Positions 43,901-52,334 of a stretch of 64,000 bases of DNA are shown here, piece by piece. This DNA comes from Paramacrobiotus metropolitanus (Eukaryota; Tardigrada; Eutardigrada; Parachela; Macrobiotidae). A program made the position numbers and the translations under genes. The notes under the pieces are model-generated. The model was not told the DNA's origin, ran no database searches, and was given only the letters and a program-made list of their open reading frames with translations. How positions within the stretch are numbered: the stretch's first letter is position 1; each line of letters starts with the position of its first letter. The stretch is from the NCBI RefSeq assembly GCF_019649055.1, contig NW_026570285.1, forward strand, positions 744,001 through 808,000, in the 5' to 3' direction.

Positions 43901-46175
43901 ATGCCCCCCTGCTGAAATTGACAAGCAGATTTTGATCGCTGCCGGGCTGATTTTCACGGTTTACGAAAGTGCCTACAACGCGGACTTTGCATTACCACCA
44001 TCCAAGAAACGTGAACTCTCGGAAATAATTGAGCAACTAAAAAATCAAAATCCTTACAACCGCAAAGCTTCAACTGAACGCGGCACCAAACGAGTTGCGC
44101 CCGACGATGAATATCCGATGGGAGTAAACATCTATTGACCATCGATTCCTAATACTGTGCACTCGCATTAAGTTTAATAACTACACATTTACGCTTATGT
44201 TACTAGTCGTAACGAAAACGAGTCGTACCGTTAAAATTGCTTCATGCTGTTACCAGAATTCAAAACATGGATATTATTTAAAGGTTAAAACATAAAGATT
44301 AACAATAGTAAGCTCGCTAGCGAAAACCTACATATAACTGGAACGGGTGTTATTATATGTAGAAAATGTTTTCCGCTGGCAAATTTGTCAGCACATCACA
44401 CATTCGCAACCTGTATCAGTTTCACAGGATGCCGCAGTTTCGTAGGCTACTGCAGTTTTGCGGCCTATCGCAGTCTCGCAGGATGCCGCAGTTTCGCAAG
44501 ATGCCGCAGTTTCGCAGGATGACACAATTTTCAGATTGTAATGACTTGATATTCCAGGGTCCCACCCCCCCACACCATAGACATTAACAAGTATCCATGC
44601 AACACTGTCCCACTAGTGCACTGATGCCGCTGCGCTGAACAATCAGCTTACTGTTATCGACGATGGCGTCTCGTTCGTTGGCGCTCTTCACCTCCGCCAG
44701 ATGCGCGTTACGACCGAAGCCCTGGCAGAAGGCGGTCGCTTGGAAATAGTTGACACTAAAAAATTAACAATCATAATTATCGTTTTTAATTATTATTTTT
44801 AATTAATAATATAAATAATATTTTCATACGTATTTATAAATATTTTATTAGCGCGTCTTCTGTGCATATATAAGCAGGCGATGGATGACCTTTAACTATT
44901 AAGGCGCAGTTAATACCGAATTATGTACCTCATGAAGTCGTTGGCTAGGAAGTAGCAGTTCTTGCCGAGCCGCGTCCATCCCGGCAGTTGCGGACAACCC
45001 TCGCGCAGCGCCGCCGTCTGTTTGGCCATCGTATAAACGGAACTGGCCACCGTGGCGGCCGGCGTGCGGACGGTGCCGTTGAGCGGCGGCGGGACGCTGG
45101 CCAGCTTCATCTCGCAGAGCGGCGTGCCGGCCAGCGAGCAGTTCCAGTAGCCGAAGCCGTTGCCGTGCCGGTCGAAGCCCACACAGTTGTCGCCCATCCG
45201 GATGTTGCCCAGGCCCAGCAGCTCCATATCTGGAAGTCCCATTTCAAAATCTGATTAATGCACTGTACCGTTTATTTTTGTATTTCTAAACTTTCTATGC
45301 ATTTTTATACTGATAATTCATACGTATTGTATATGCAAACTCTACCGTATACTATGCGGAACAGCGTTCTAATTATTATTTATTAACGTTACGCTGCTCG
45401 TACGTACATTCGTCGAACATCGCGTCGCCGGTTTCCGTCAGCGTTGTGGGCAGCATGAACTTGTCACTGCTGTGATTCGACCGGATCAGCCCAATCCAGG
45501 GGCCCGTGTTATACGATGTGTTCTTCACTGTGCAATACACGCCACCACACACCTTCATATTGTTAAGCACGAGTATTTCATGAATACAAATTATTTCATA
45601 ATTGGTAAGGCCATCCAGTTACTTTATTCATCAATAAATGTCACTATTACAAAAAGTAGACTAGTGGTTTTAGGTGCATACAGATACGAGTATGGATCGT
45701 ACCGGCAGCTTCAAGGAATTCGAACTCGTCCATGCTGTTGATCTCCGCCAGATACGCCGCCTCCCGTCCGTCGACCGTTTGGCCTAGACCGCGGCAGAAG
45801 GCCGCCGTCTCGTAGTAGCTTCCTCTGCATCATTAGATAAGGGATGCTCACAAAAACAGTACACAATAATATATAAAATCTAATTATTCACATACGCATA
45901 TAAAAAACCTTGAAAGGTCACCGGGTATACGGACGCGGCTTACAATATGTATATGAAAACAATGAAATGGTATAACAATAAGAATGTATAAAGAATTATA
46001 CAAAAATCCTCAAAGATCACGGGTATATACGGCCTGTACAGTGTACCCACCCGGGATAGTCTTCGCCCATGAAGTAGCAGCTGTCGCGGAAGCGGCGCCA
46101 CGCTTCCGGACAGTCCTGGCAGTGTACGCCGGACGTCCATGCCAGCACCAACAATAACGCAGCGCGCTGCAGCAT
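34932..46175 (-). CDS. Secreted two-domain C-type lectin, intact, with 9.3-kb intron 5
   Basis: Seven minus-strand exons join with consistent phases to 351 aa: 46051-46175, 45703-45824, 45408-45527, 44929-45229, 44652-44755, 35184-35315 and 34932-35083. Residues 1-19 (MLQRAALLLVLAWTSGVHC) are a signal peptide. The first C-type lectin domain starts DCPEAWRRFRDSCYF and continues to NCSLAGTPLCEM. A short Pro/Thr linker follows, then the second domain from GCPQLPGWTRLGKNCYF to CKDSVALPLCEI. The canonical calcium/sugar EPN or QPD triplet is not evident, so carbohydrate binding is unproven; the protein may act in immunity or adhesion. Intron 5 (35316-44651) contains the whole PrimPol-transposase element, yet exons 5 and 6 still match in phase (1 nt + 2 nt). 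The family is repeated, mostly decayed, across 21-63 kb. Confidence 0.85.
35580..35890. repeat. Left-end GC-rich array of the large element
   Basis: Two copies of a 78-bp unit (about 35630-35707 and 35708-35785) are followed by 15-16-bp repeats of the form 'tgcgggactgcggcgc'. The motif tgcgrractgcggy recurs inverted at the other end of the element (44400-44525). All three plus-strand frames are open only because the composition excludes stops. Confidence 0.75.
35998..36931 (+). pseudogene. IS1595/ISXO2-like DDE transposase, two frameshifts
   Basis: About 310 codons in three consecutive frames. The first (from ATG 35998) has a zinc-ribbon-like N-terminus (CPAHSEE...FRCSQPPY) and LPLHKAVQLMYFWAHEI. 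The second contains VEIDES with the first catalytic Asp. The third contains MSDKWRAY (second Asp), GYDHLTVNHSENFVDP and TNRVENMWRWLK (Glu). These are the signatures of the IS1595/ISXO2-like domain used by Merlin-type elements in animals. The frame changes by -1 near 36315-36325 and again near 36555, both at TTTT runs. A processed mRNA would not be open as read. The gene lies next to the left array, as expected for a mobilising enzyme. Confidence 0.85.
36932..37453. other. Spacer with pyrimidine-rich microsatellite
   Basis: This spacer lies between the transposase and the RPA-like gene, which converge. It contains a TTTTCTTA/TTTGCTTA-type run at about 37220-37310 and two near-copies of 'acaacacgcatgcgt' at 37174 and 37352. 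No gene is seen. Confidence 0.5.
37454..38672 (-). pseudogene. RPA1-like ssDNA-binding protein (short, one frameshift)
   Basis: Five minus-strand exons start at 38672 (MNISLEDINLPDEEDISC) and end at 37454. The first three and part of the fourth resemble the RPA70 N-terminal OB fold (TPVIQQIINGD...LINVSVIHTSPE). The last exon resembles DNA-binding domain A: CTIDGVISNVKG, FLSFDIADQSAKIRGVMF, then RIINPRILEKNL and SDYETNFELHI. Between DYSQF and the last block the family reading shifts by -1 at a TTTT run (about 37585). The protein would be about 290 aa, so domains B and C and the zinc ribbon of RPA1 are absent. It would coat single-stranded DNA. Introns of 60-250 bp show it uses host splicing. 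Confidence 0.6.
38925..39990 (-). pseudogene. PrimPol-type archaeo-eukaryotic primase (two frameshifts)
   Basis: The minus-strand reading begins MLWYSKLQHAIHHLKDGEHV at 39990. Motif I of the primase fold, with the D-x-E metal pair, reads CKFYMDIEL. The KVIVLDATTDRKESYHLIWP block matches the next PrimPol motif, and IDCVDLSVYSRNQNFRMF is the signature of PrimPol motif III. A C-terminal UL52-like zinc motif follows, with C and H ligands in CITRGQQHC, the HNN turn and CTDSVCK. PrimPol makes DNA or RNA primers and extends them. The frame shifts -1 after PSERSF (TTTT, about 39827) and -1 again near KKS (AAAA, about 39695). As written it would not produce a full protein. An alternative 26-nt GT-AG intron near 39750-39775 would also restore frame at the second break. 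Confidence 0.8.
40460..40653. repeat. Tandem duplication of the kinase's last exon
   Basis: A block of about 93 bp at 40561-40653 recurs unchanged at 40460-40552 (offset 101 bp). It spans the terminal codons of the deoxyribonucleoside kinase (ELYDTWLSGKCFPVP...) through its stop codon. Identity is complete by eye, so the event is recent or an assembly duplication. Confidence 0.9.
40581..41415 (-). CDS. Deoxyribonucleoside kinase
   Basis: Five minus-strand exons (41335-41415, 41221-41274, 40992-41155, 40760-40925, 40581-40670) join in phase to 184 aa with no frameshift. The P-loop reads MQIIIEGNIGCGKT, followed by EPVEIW, NLLDLMYKDP across a splice junction, the family signature ERSIFSARYVF, the lid-like RGREEESC and a C-terminal YDTWLSGKCFP. 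This is the dNK/TK2/dCK family, which phosphorylates deoxynucleosides to the monophosphates that feed dNTP synthesis. It is shorter than animal dNK (about 230-250 aa), with loss mainly in the middle. Such a gene inside a transposon is unusual and suggests that the element raises nucleotide supply for its own copying. Confidence 0.82.
41416..42367. promoter_or_regulatory. Divergent spacer with clustered GTAGTAC-type motifs
   Basis: This 950-bp region lies between the divergent kinase and ATPase genes and should hold both promoters. The core gtagtac/gtggtac/tagtact occurs about ten times (for example near 41516, 41681, 41706, 41967, 42009, 42095, 42104, 42132 and 42144), and a (ttg)6 run lies near 42155. 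No coding exon is seen. It could be a protein-binding array or a replication origin of the element; that is conjecture. Confidence 0.4.
42368..44138 (+). pseudogene. DUF3987-like P-loop ATPase (two frameshifts)
   Basis: Exons 42368-42762 and 42953-44138. The N-terminal part runs MNSSLKGKLSAVSKHEAKFV to LLIVCNPG, the first half of a Walker A loop. Its GGKSTALQDY half is in another frame, short by 2 nt (or long by 1) at a GGGG run near 42658. Exon 2 carries FGSVIADEIAGTL (Walker B-like DE) and SAFFGSLHPQPF, then a long helical tail ending near RVAPDDEYPMG. These are features of DUF3987 proteins, thought to be primase-linked helicase-type ATPases. A second break, -1, lies at 43085-43090 where GCTTAAA gives a stop. 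The total would be about 530 aa. Exact family membership is tentative. Confidence 0.6.
44400..44525. repeat. Right-end 18-bp array of the large element
   Basis: About six tandem copies of an 18-bp unit of the form 'gccgcagtttcgcaggat'. On the opposite strand this reads tgcgaaactgcggca, matching the left-end motif tgcgggactgcggcg, so the two arrays are inverted relative to each other. Confidence 0.8.
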
Positions 46176-46540
46176 TTTTTACCAGACAATGCAGTACAGC
46201 GTTGGATAGAAACGTTGTACCGGCAAAATGCACAAATTTGTTTTTCCGCGGCGATCTCTTATATGTCGGCGATAGTTTATTCAACGCTGCGTACATCAGT
46301 TTGTTATAACGGGATGTGTATTGATCACAGCGCTCGCAGGTGTTTTTGTTGCATGAGCTTTCGCCAAAAACGCGCCACGTGCACCCGGCGGTACCGACGA
46401 AATCTGATGACTAATGTACTCGTGTATATATATAGCTACGCCGAAATTCCGTGCAGGTTTGTATGCAAAGTGCTGCGAGGGTTACACAGAGACGGGAAGC
46501 CAAGGCGCAGCCGGATGCGAATGAAATTATGGTGAAGCCA
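46176..46540 (-). promoter_or_regulatory. Upstream module of the intact lectin gene
   Basis: The sequence directly 5' of lectin exon 1 is shared with the regions upstream of other lectin copies (51146-51380, 56165-56520 inverted, 21900-22262). Conserved blocks include 'gccggcgg/ccggcggtaccgacgaaat' and, about 330 bp upstream, 'ggcgcagccggatgcgaatg'. Conservation across otherwise decayed loci fits a duplicated promoter. Part of it repeats again at 46800-46915. Confidence 0.45.
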
Positions 46541-47330
46541 TTTGACTAATTTCTACCTTAAATTTGGCATACGTTGGCATAGTCCACACGATACTGCGAA
46601 GCTGTCAATCTTCCGGCTTCCGACCAGCAGTACTATATACTCGAGTTCTCAATTTCGAACATAGAAAATTCAGAAAAAGTTGAAAACATGACAAGATCGA
46701 AAAACAACTACGAGAAAGACTAGCCAGTAGGAAAATTACTAAGATCAAGACAACATAACGCAGCCTATTGTGGAGCCATTTGACTAATTTCTACCGTAAA
46801 TTTGGCATACGTTGGGAGGTTACACACGGCCTGGAAGCCAAGGCGCAGCCGGATGCGAATGAAATTATGGTGGAGCAAATTAGCTAATTTTTACTGCACA
46901 CTGCCACACGTTGGGTTTCCCCTATGAATAACGGAACGGCCAAAGAAGCATGTATCCAGATTCAGATCTATATTGCCACGAATGGGATACACCAGGGCCG
47001 GCAAACCAGAAATGACTGATCAAAACCAACTTTATATTCTGAAAGCCCGTAGTCAAAAACCCGGCCAGATAGTATTCATTTCTTTCGAAACCTCTCCCGC
47101 TTCAAACGCCAAAGTGGGAGAGTTTCGACTACCTTCACCAAATGCAGCTAAATTAATAATAATTAATATCGTGACATTTGTACCAGGCTATGTTGCCACG
47201 CAAACCAACTAAAATAAAATTAAAATTTAAGGTCATTTCTACTTAATAAATTATTAGAATGGATTTATTTAGTAGACCATTGTAAGGACAAGAATGACTA
47301 AAAGACTATAGCGTTGTCATCGAGGAGAAT
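46541..47330. other. Stretch with repeated lectin-upstream pieces
   Basis: The phrase 'ccatttgactaatttctacc' occurs at about 46538 and 46777, and 'gaagccaaggcgcagccgga' at about 46495 and 46836. The rest, including a 79-aa frame at 46973-47212, is unassigned. Confidence 0.4.
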
Positions 47331-47339
47331 TTCTGGACG

Positions 47340-48620
47340 AGTGCTGGCCGAGCGGTTATCACTACACCACCACTGCACCCACTACTCGCCAAGTGTGCGA
47401 GTAACCGAGCTAAACAACTGTCGAGCAGAAATGATTTTCTGTTCAATCCGTCATAGACCGAACCACCACCACTGTCCAGTGAACAGATCCCGTTCGGTAC
47501 GTGAGTGACCAAACTGCCACCACTGTCCAGTGCACAAGCCCGTAAAGTTAGTGATTGACTGAACTAAAACCGTTGTTCAGCGCACCGAATTGACTACCAC
47601 TGTTGTTCAGTCAACATAACCCCGCTAGGTTAGTTGAGTAACCGAAGCATCCCGGCTCTCCAGTAAACGCAGCCCGTTAGGTGAGTGAGCAACTGTCACG
47701 CGACTGTCAGGTTAACAGAGCACGTTAGGTTAGAGAGTAACAGAGCTACCACTACAGCTCAGTGCACAGAGTCCGTGTGAACGATGTGACCGAACCACCG
47801 CTAATGTCCTTTCAACACAGCCCGGTAGGTTAGTGATCATGAGTCCGTCCAGTTGACATCGAGCCCGCTAAGTTATGGAGTAACCGAATAATCACAACTC
47901 TCCAGTGAGTAACAGTAAGGTCAACTGAGTGACAGTGAGGTTCGAAAAGAGCGGGTAACCGAGCGACCGATACTGTCCAATGACATAGCCCGTTAGGTGA
48001 ACAAGTGACCGAGCTATGGGCACGGTTCAGTGTACCAAGCCCGTTAGGTGAGCAGGTAAGCGAGCCCGTTAGGTGAACAAGTGACCGAGATACGGGCATG
48101 GTTCAGTGTACCGAACCCGTTAGGTTATCGAGTGACCGAGCTGCCTCTACTGTCCAGTACGCAGTGCCATTTAGGTTAGCGACAACCGAACTACCGGCAC
48201 TGTAAAGTATGCCGAGCCCGTTAGGTGAGCGGGTAACCGGGCCCGTTAGGTGACGCATGACCGAGCTGGACAGTAGGGGCATACTGTCCAGTGCGCAGAG
48301 CCCGTTAGGTGAGCAGTAACCGAGCTACGGGCACTGTCTAGTATACCGAGCCCGTTAGGTTACCGGGTAACCGAGCCCGTTAGGTGAACGAGTGACCGCT
48401 GCATCTACTGTCCAGTACGCAGTCCCATTTAGGTGAGCGGCAACCGAGCTACCGACACTGTCTAGTGTACCAAGCCCATTAGGTGAACGAGTGACCGAGC
48501 TGCCGGCTCTGCCCAGTACACAGAACCCGTTAGGCGAATGAATGACCGAGCTGCCACTACTATCCATTGCATCGAGCCCGTTAAGTGACCGAGCTGCCAC
48601 CACTATCGAGAATCATCAGG
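47340..48620. repeat. ~51-bp minisatellite
   Basis: About 1.25 kb is made of diverged copies of a unit near 51 bp, of the form 'actgtccagtgcacagagcc' followed by 'cgttaggtgagcgagtgacc' and 'gagctgcc'. Because the unit is close to a multiple of three, the minus strand shows repetitive open frames (SSVTRSPNGLGTLDS), which I regard as incidental. Copies are cleaner in the right half (48000-48620). Confidence 0.85.
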
Positions 48621-48959
48621 TTGAGGTTTAGAGAATCCTGAATTCATTTGAGAGAATTAAAAGTGGTATGAGAAAATCACAAATTGATTTTTGTATAAAA
48701 TGCATGCATGCTATTGCGCTATTGCGTTGTACAGATGCTGTTTCGGCGAAATATAGATGTAATACTAAAATAATTATTGAAAATCGAATAAAGTCGGCGT
48801 GAACCACAAGATGCGCGAAGGCGAAGCCTAGACTGGTTCCTGTGCAATGTTTTCCAGTCCATTTACCTCGGAAAAGTATATAGTGTACCTACCTAGGAAC
48901 GCAAACAATTTGAAAGAAACAGTGTCGCTACTCGCCAGTCGCCACTCAAGAGCTGTTTT

Positions 48960-49125
48960 GCAGTTTTTATACTGGTCAAGTATACTCAAGTTTTTATACT
49001 GGTATACTCAAGAGCAGTTTTTATACTGGTCAACTCCCACAACACTGGCCTACGGCCAGTGCTGCGGCAGTTGACCAGTATAAAAACTGCCACGTTTCGT
49101 CAACTCCGTAGTTGACGTGGTTGGG
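48960..49125. repeat. Nested hairpin with repeated arm
   Basis: Perfect 22-bp arms at 49014-49035 and 49069-49090 enclose an inner stem cactggcc-tac-ggccagtg (49043-49061). The arm core gtttttatactggt is also present as direct copies at about 48962 and 48990. A second small hairpin, cgtcaact-ccgt-agttgacg, follows at about 49098-49117. Confidence 0.85.
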
Positions 49126-49764
49126 ACAATATACTTTGTCACAATTCGACACAAGCCAGCTAATCGCGGATAATTCGTCGCAAACAAATTTTTCGCGCTT
49201 AGCTTCCACAGATATTTTAGGATCTATGATTTCTTTATGATTTATGATTTTAGGTTTTCTTGGGTTTTGTTGACTATTTTTAATAGTTCCAATAAGGCAA
49301 AAAATATAGTTATACAGATATGTAGTTATACAGATATACAGGAGCTTTTACACTTGAATAAAATCCGAATAAAATGAAATGTGTGAATATTGTCAATGAT
49401 TGCAATATGGTAGGTTAATCATTACAATAATCTGCTGAATATGCAAACTTTATTTTGTTCACCAGCCAGCATTATTTGCACATAAGATGTACATGTTATC
49501 GTCTTAAGAAGTTCCATCAAATCAAAATCAATTCCATCAATTATACAGATGACGGTGCGATGGAACAAAACACGTTGAACAACTGGGGTTAAAAACCAGA
49601 CTGGTTTTCGATCGAACAGCAAGGCGAATAGTTTTTAATACTCCACAGTTTATGTAAAGAAACCCAGAAAAAACGAAAGTACGGATGAATAATGACGGTG
49701 CTCTCTAGAATGCATGGTTATATGGTAAAGGTCACGAGTGCCGGCTGCTGATTAGAAGCACTTC

Positions 49765-51145
49765 ACTCCCGGCCGATCTCGCAGAGCGGCAGCAACGCGC
49801 TACCCTTGCAGTCGGCAAAATTTCCCAAGAACGCTCCGTAAGCGTCACCGTACTCCCTTGTTAATTGGCCGCACTTGCCACACCGAACGCCGACTCCACG
49901 GCCTCAAGCACACCTGCAACGGCGAATGGAGGATTAATGTTAATTTCTGTCGATTAATTTTTAACAACTGTCAAAAATTAAAAGTAATGGCAGTATTCCT
50001 AATTGTTGGGGAAATAGTTGACACTAAGGAATGTACAATGGCAGTCTATTGCTGTAATAATAAATATTAATATAAAAATATTAATATTTATCCATTTGTT
50101 TTTATTTATTAATACAAATGGAGAAAAATGGAAGGCGTGCGGACGGTGCCGTTGAGCGGCGACGGGACGCTGGCCAGCTTCATCTCGCTAGAGCGGCGTG
50201 ACGGCCAGCGAGCAGTTCCAGTATCCGAAACCGTTCCCGTGCCGGTCGAAGCCCACGCAGTTGTCGCCCATCCTTATGTTGTCAAGGCCCAGGAGGTCCA
50301 TATCTGTCCCATTTTCTAATCCGATTTACATACGGGTTTAATTTATTTGCAGTTACTTGCTCTTCATTTTTATTTATAATTCTTAGATGGAAACTAGCGT
50401 ATAATCTGTGGATCATTGTGTTAATCAAGCAACGGCACGCTGCTGTTGCTTACAATCGTCGAACATGGCGTCGCCGGTTTACGTCAGCGTGGTGGGCAGC
50501 ATAAACTTGTCGCTGCTATGATTCGACCGGATCAGCCCAATCCAGGGACCCAGTGTTCTTCACTGTATACACAATACAAATTTTATCATAATTTTATCAT
50601 TAAAGTTTCCAAATAAGAGCGTTCAATCCCAGTATTTAGTAATGGATAATCGTTTCCGGTGCTTATGCATTTTATCGAGTCTACCGGCAGCTTTAAGGAA
50701 TTCAGACTCGTCCATGCTGTTGATCTCCGCCAGATAACGTCGCGTCCCCGCCCGTCGCCCGTTTGCCCAGACCGCGGCAGAAGGCGGCCGTCTCGTAGTA
50801 ACTCCCTCTGCAATATAATAAAGATATTAATTAATGATAAAAACAAAATTTTTAGGACAATCACGTACAAAAAAGCTATTACGGAAAAGATCCGCAAAGG
50901 TCACCGGCATATATAGCACCCAAAAAACTGCAGTTATATCACATATATAAAGAGTTAGAAAACAATCCTCAAAAGTCACGGGCATATACGGCCTGTACGG
51001 TATACCTATACAATACATACTCGGGATAGTTTCGCCCATGAAATAGCAGCTGTCACGAAAGCGCCGCCACAATTCCGGGCACTCCTGGCTGTGTACACTG
51101 GAAGTCCACGCCACAACCAACAATAACGCGGCGCGCGTCAGTGAG
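49765..51145 (-). pseudogene. C-type lectin pseudogene
   Basis: It is collinear with the intact lectin: exon 1 (about 51030-51145, CPELWRRFRDSCYFMGE), exon 2 (about 50695-50812), exon 3 (50450-50565), exon 4 (50125-50305), a scrap of exon 5 near 50010 and the last exon (about 49765-49915). The start codon is lost, exon 3 carries a TAA within the TLT.TGD segment and exon 4 has a TAG after an inserted base (CSLAVTPL). The 3' flank matches that of the intact gene (49640-49730 versus 34825-34895), which indicates segmental duplication. Confidence 0.8.
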
Positions 51146-51479
51146 CCAGACAATGACGTTATGGCTCACAGCGCTCGCAGGTGTTCTTGTTGCACGTGTG
51201 CCGGCGCTAGTTTCGTCGGTACCGCCGCGTGCAGCGGCGGTACCGACGAAATCTGATGGCTATTGTATGCGTCTATTTACAGCTACGCCGAAATTCCGTG
51301 TGGATTGTATGCCAAGTGCTGCGAGGTTACATGGGAACTGCAAGCCCAGGCGCAGCCGGATATGAATGAAATCATGGTGAAACAGAATATAATATCTTTT
51401 TAACTATTTTATTTCACCTGTGGTAGTTGGTACAACGTAATTTTATAATAACTGAAAACATCGACATTTCCTTATAACA

Positions 51480-51965
51480 TCAAAATTTCATTAAACTGTT
51501 ATGCTCCTTCCATCGTTCCCATAACCGATGCCGCGTAAAAATTCGGCGTAAAAATTCATGAGAACGGGCTTCGCCTGTCTGTTGCGCGAGTCGTTTGCCC
51601 AGTGCTTTGATAATGGCGATAGCGGACGGTCCCCAAGGGCCCATGGTTTCGAAAGCTATCGGTGCGAAGATGTATCTGCCACTTAGATACAAATAAAGCC
51701 GGGACTTTTTCTCTTCCGCTTCCAATGCCGCTGCACCTGCGTTTGCTGCCGTAGACCTGACATGGGACGGCGCAACCGTGTCCACACAAGTGACGTCCCA
51801 TGCCAAGCACATCCCTCTCTGCCAGGCGAATGTTGTGCAGCCATCAGGACGTCGTTCGGACGTATGCGACGTGCCACGTGGCTCCAATGGCTCCACGTGG
51901 TTTTTAACTACGTTGCCTCTTAATCCACGTTTCTCAGTATTTTGTCGTCGGTTGATCACGGACAA
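51480..51965 (-). pseudogene. Retrotransposon RT-protein C-terminal fragment, open
   Basis: The 161-aa open frame reads RRPDGCTTFAWQRGMCLAWD, VTCVDTVAPSH, AALEAEEKKSRLYLYL and FAPIAFETMGPWGPSA. This is the conserved C-terminal domain downstream of the reverse transcriptase in a widespread group of animal retroelement proteins. It looks like a PD-(D/E)xK-type nuclease core, a role I infer from the PD...D...ExK layout. The RT itself is absent, so it is a 5'-truncated copy. Four further fragments lie between 57 and 62 kb. Confidence 0.7.
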
Positions 51966-52290
51966 TCACAGCGCGTTTTGTTCCTTGGGGTTCTTAGGTA
52001 CTTTCTTGGTTTTCTTAGGTTTATTAAGGAAGTTGTTTTGTCGGAATGTATTGGTCAGCTAGGATTGTGTCCACGGCAAACGTGGATCAGCGACTTATCG
52101 AGTGTCGACCACCGATGTTTTTGTCGAGCCACAAGCGCTGTCGGTCAACGAAATACCTTGGGCAAGGTGACGCGCAACGAATTTGCAGAAAGCCAAACTG
52201 CCGATTATCCCTTTGCCGGTCAACGGGTGGTGTTAGTCAGCAACATATCGGTCATTCATTTGTCGGACAGCAAAACAAAGGCCAGAAAAT
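51925..52290. repeat. Retroelement-linked repeat, copy 1
   Basis: It aligns with 55755-56140 in opposite orientation. Shared blocks are 'tgtcggaatgtattggtcag', 'atcagcgacttatcgagtgt', 'gtcaacgaaa.accttgggcaaggtgacgcgcaac' and the ttctta/cctaagaa stretch. It is directly upstream of the RT C-terminal fragment in that element's orientation. A short related piece lies near 22950. Confidence 0.75.
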
Positions 52291-52334
52291 AGGCCTACTA
52301 CGGCAATGGCCTAGCGTGACTGTGCCGTTATAAA

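Larger units (their letters stand above)
35600..44540. mobile_element. ~9-kb composite DNA transposon with replication genes
   Basis: Between two inverted, related GC-rich arrays lie five genes not of host type: an IS1595/ISXO2-like transposase (+), an RPA1-like OB-fold protein (-), a PrimPol (-), a deoxyribonucleoside kinase (-) and a DUF3987-like ATPase (+). The block exactly fills an intron of a lectin gene whose paralogues lack it. Limits are approximate because no target duplication could be fixed. The transposase would move the element. PrimPol, the ATPase, RPA and the kinase would prime, unwind, protect and feed DNA synthesis, which is inference from family roles. No DNA polymerase B, capsid, integrase or packaging gene is seen, so it is not a Maverick/Polinton. 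Confidence 0.7.

Noticed and set aside
35600-44540. Maverick/Polinton or integrated large-virus interpretation of the 9-kb block
   Set aside because: No protein-primed polymerase B, retroviral-type integrase, capsid, protease or packaging ATPase is visible. The transposase is of IS1595/ISXO2 type.
47830-48603. Minus-strand repetitive frames in the minisatellite (SSVTRSPNGLG units)
   Set aside because: They follow from the unit length being close to a multiple of three and are interrupted by diverged units.
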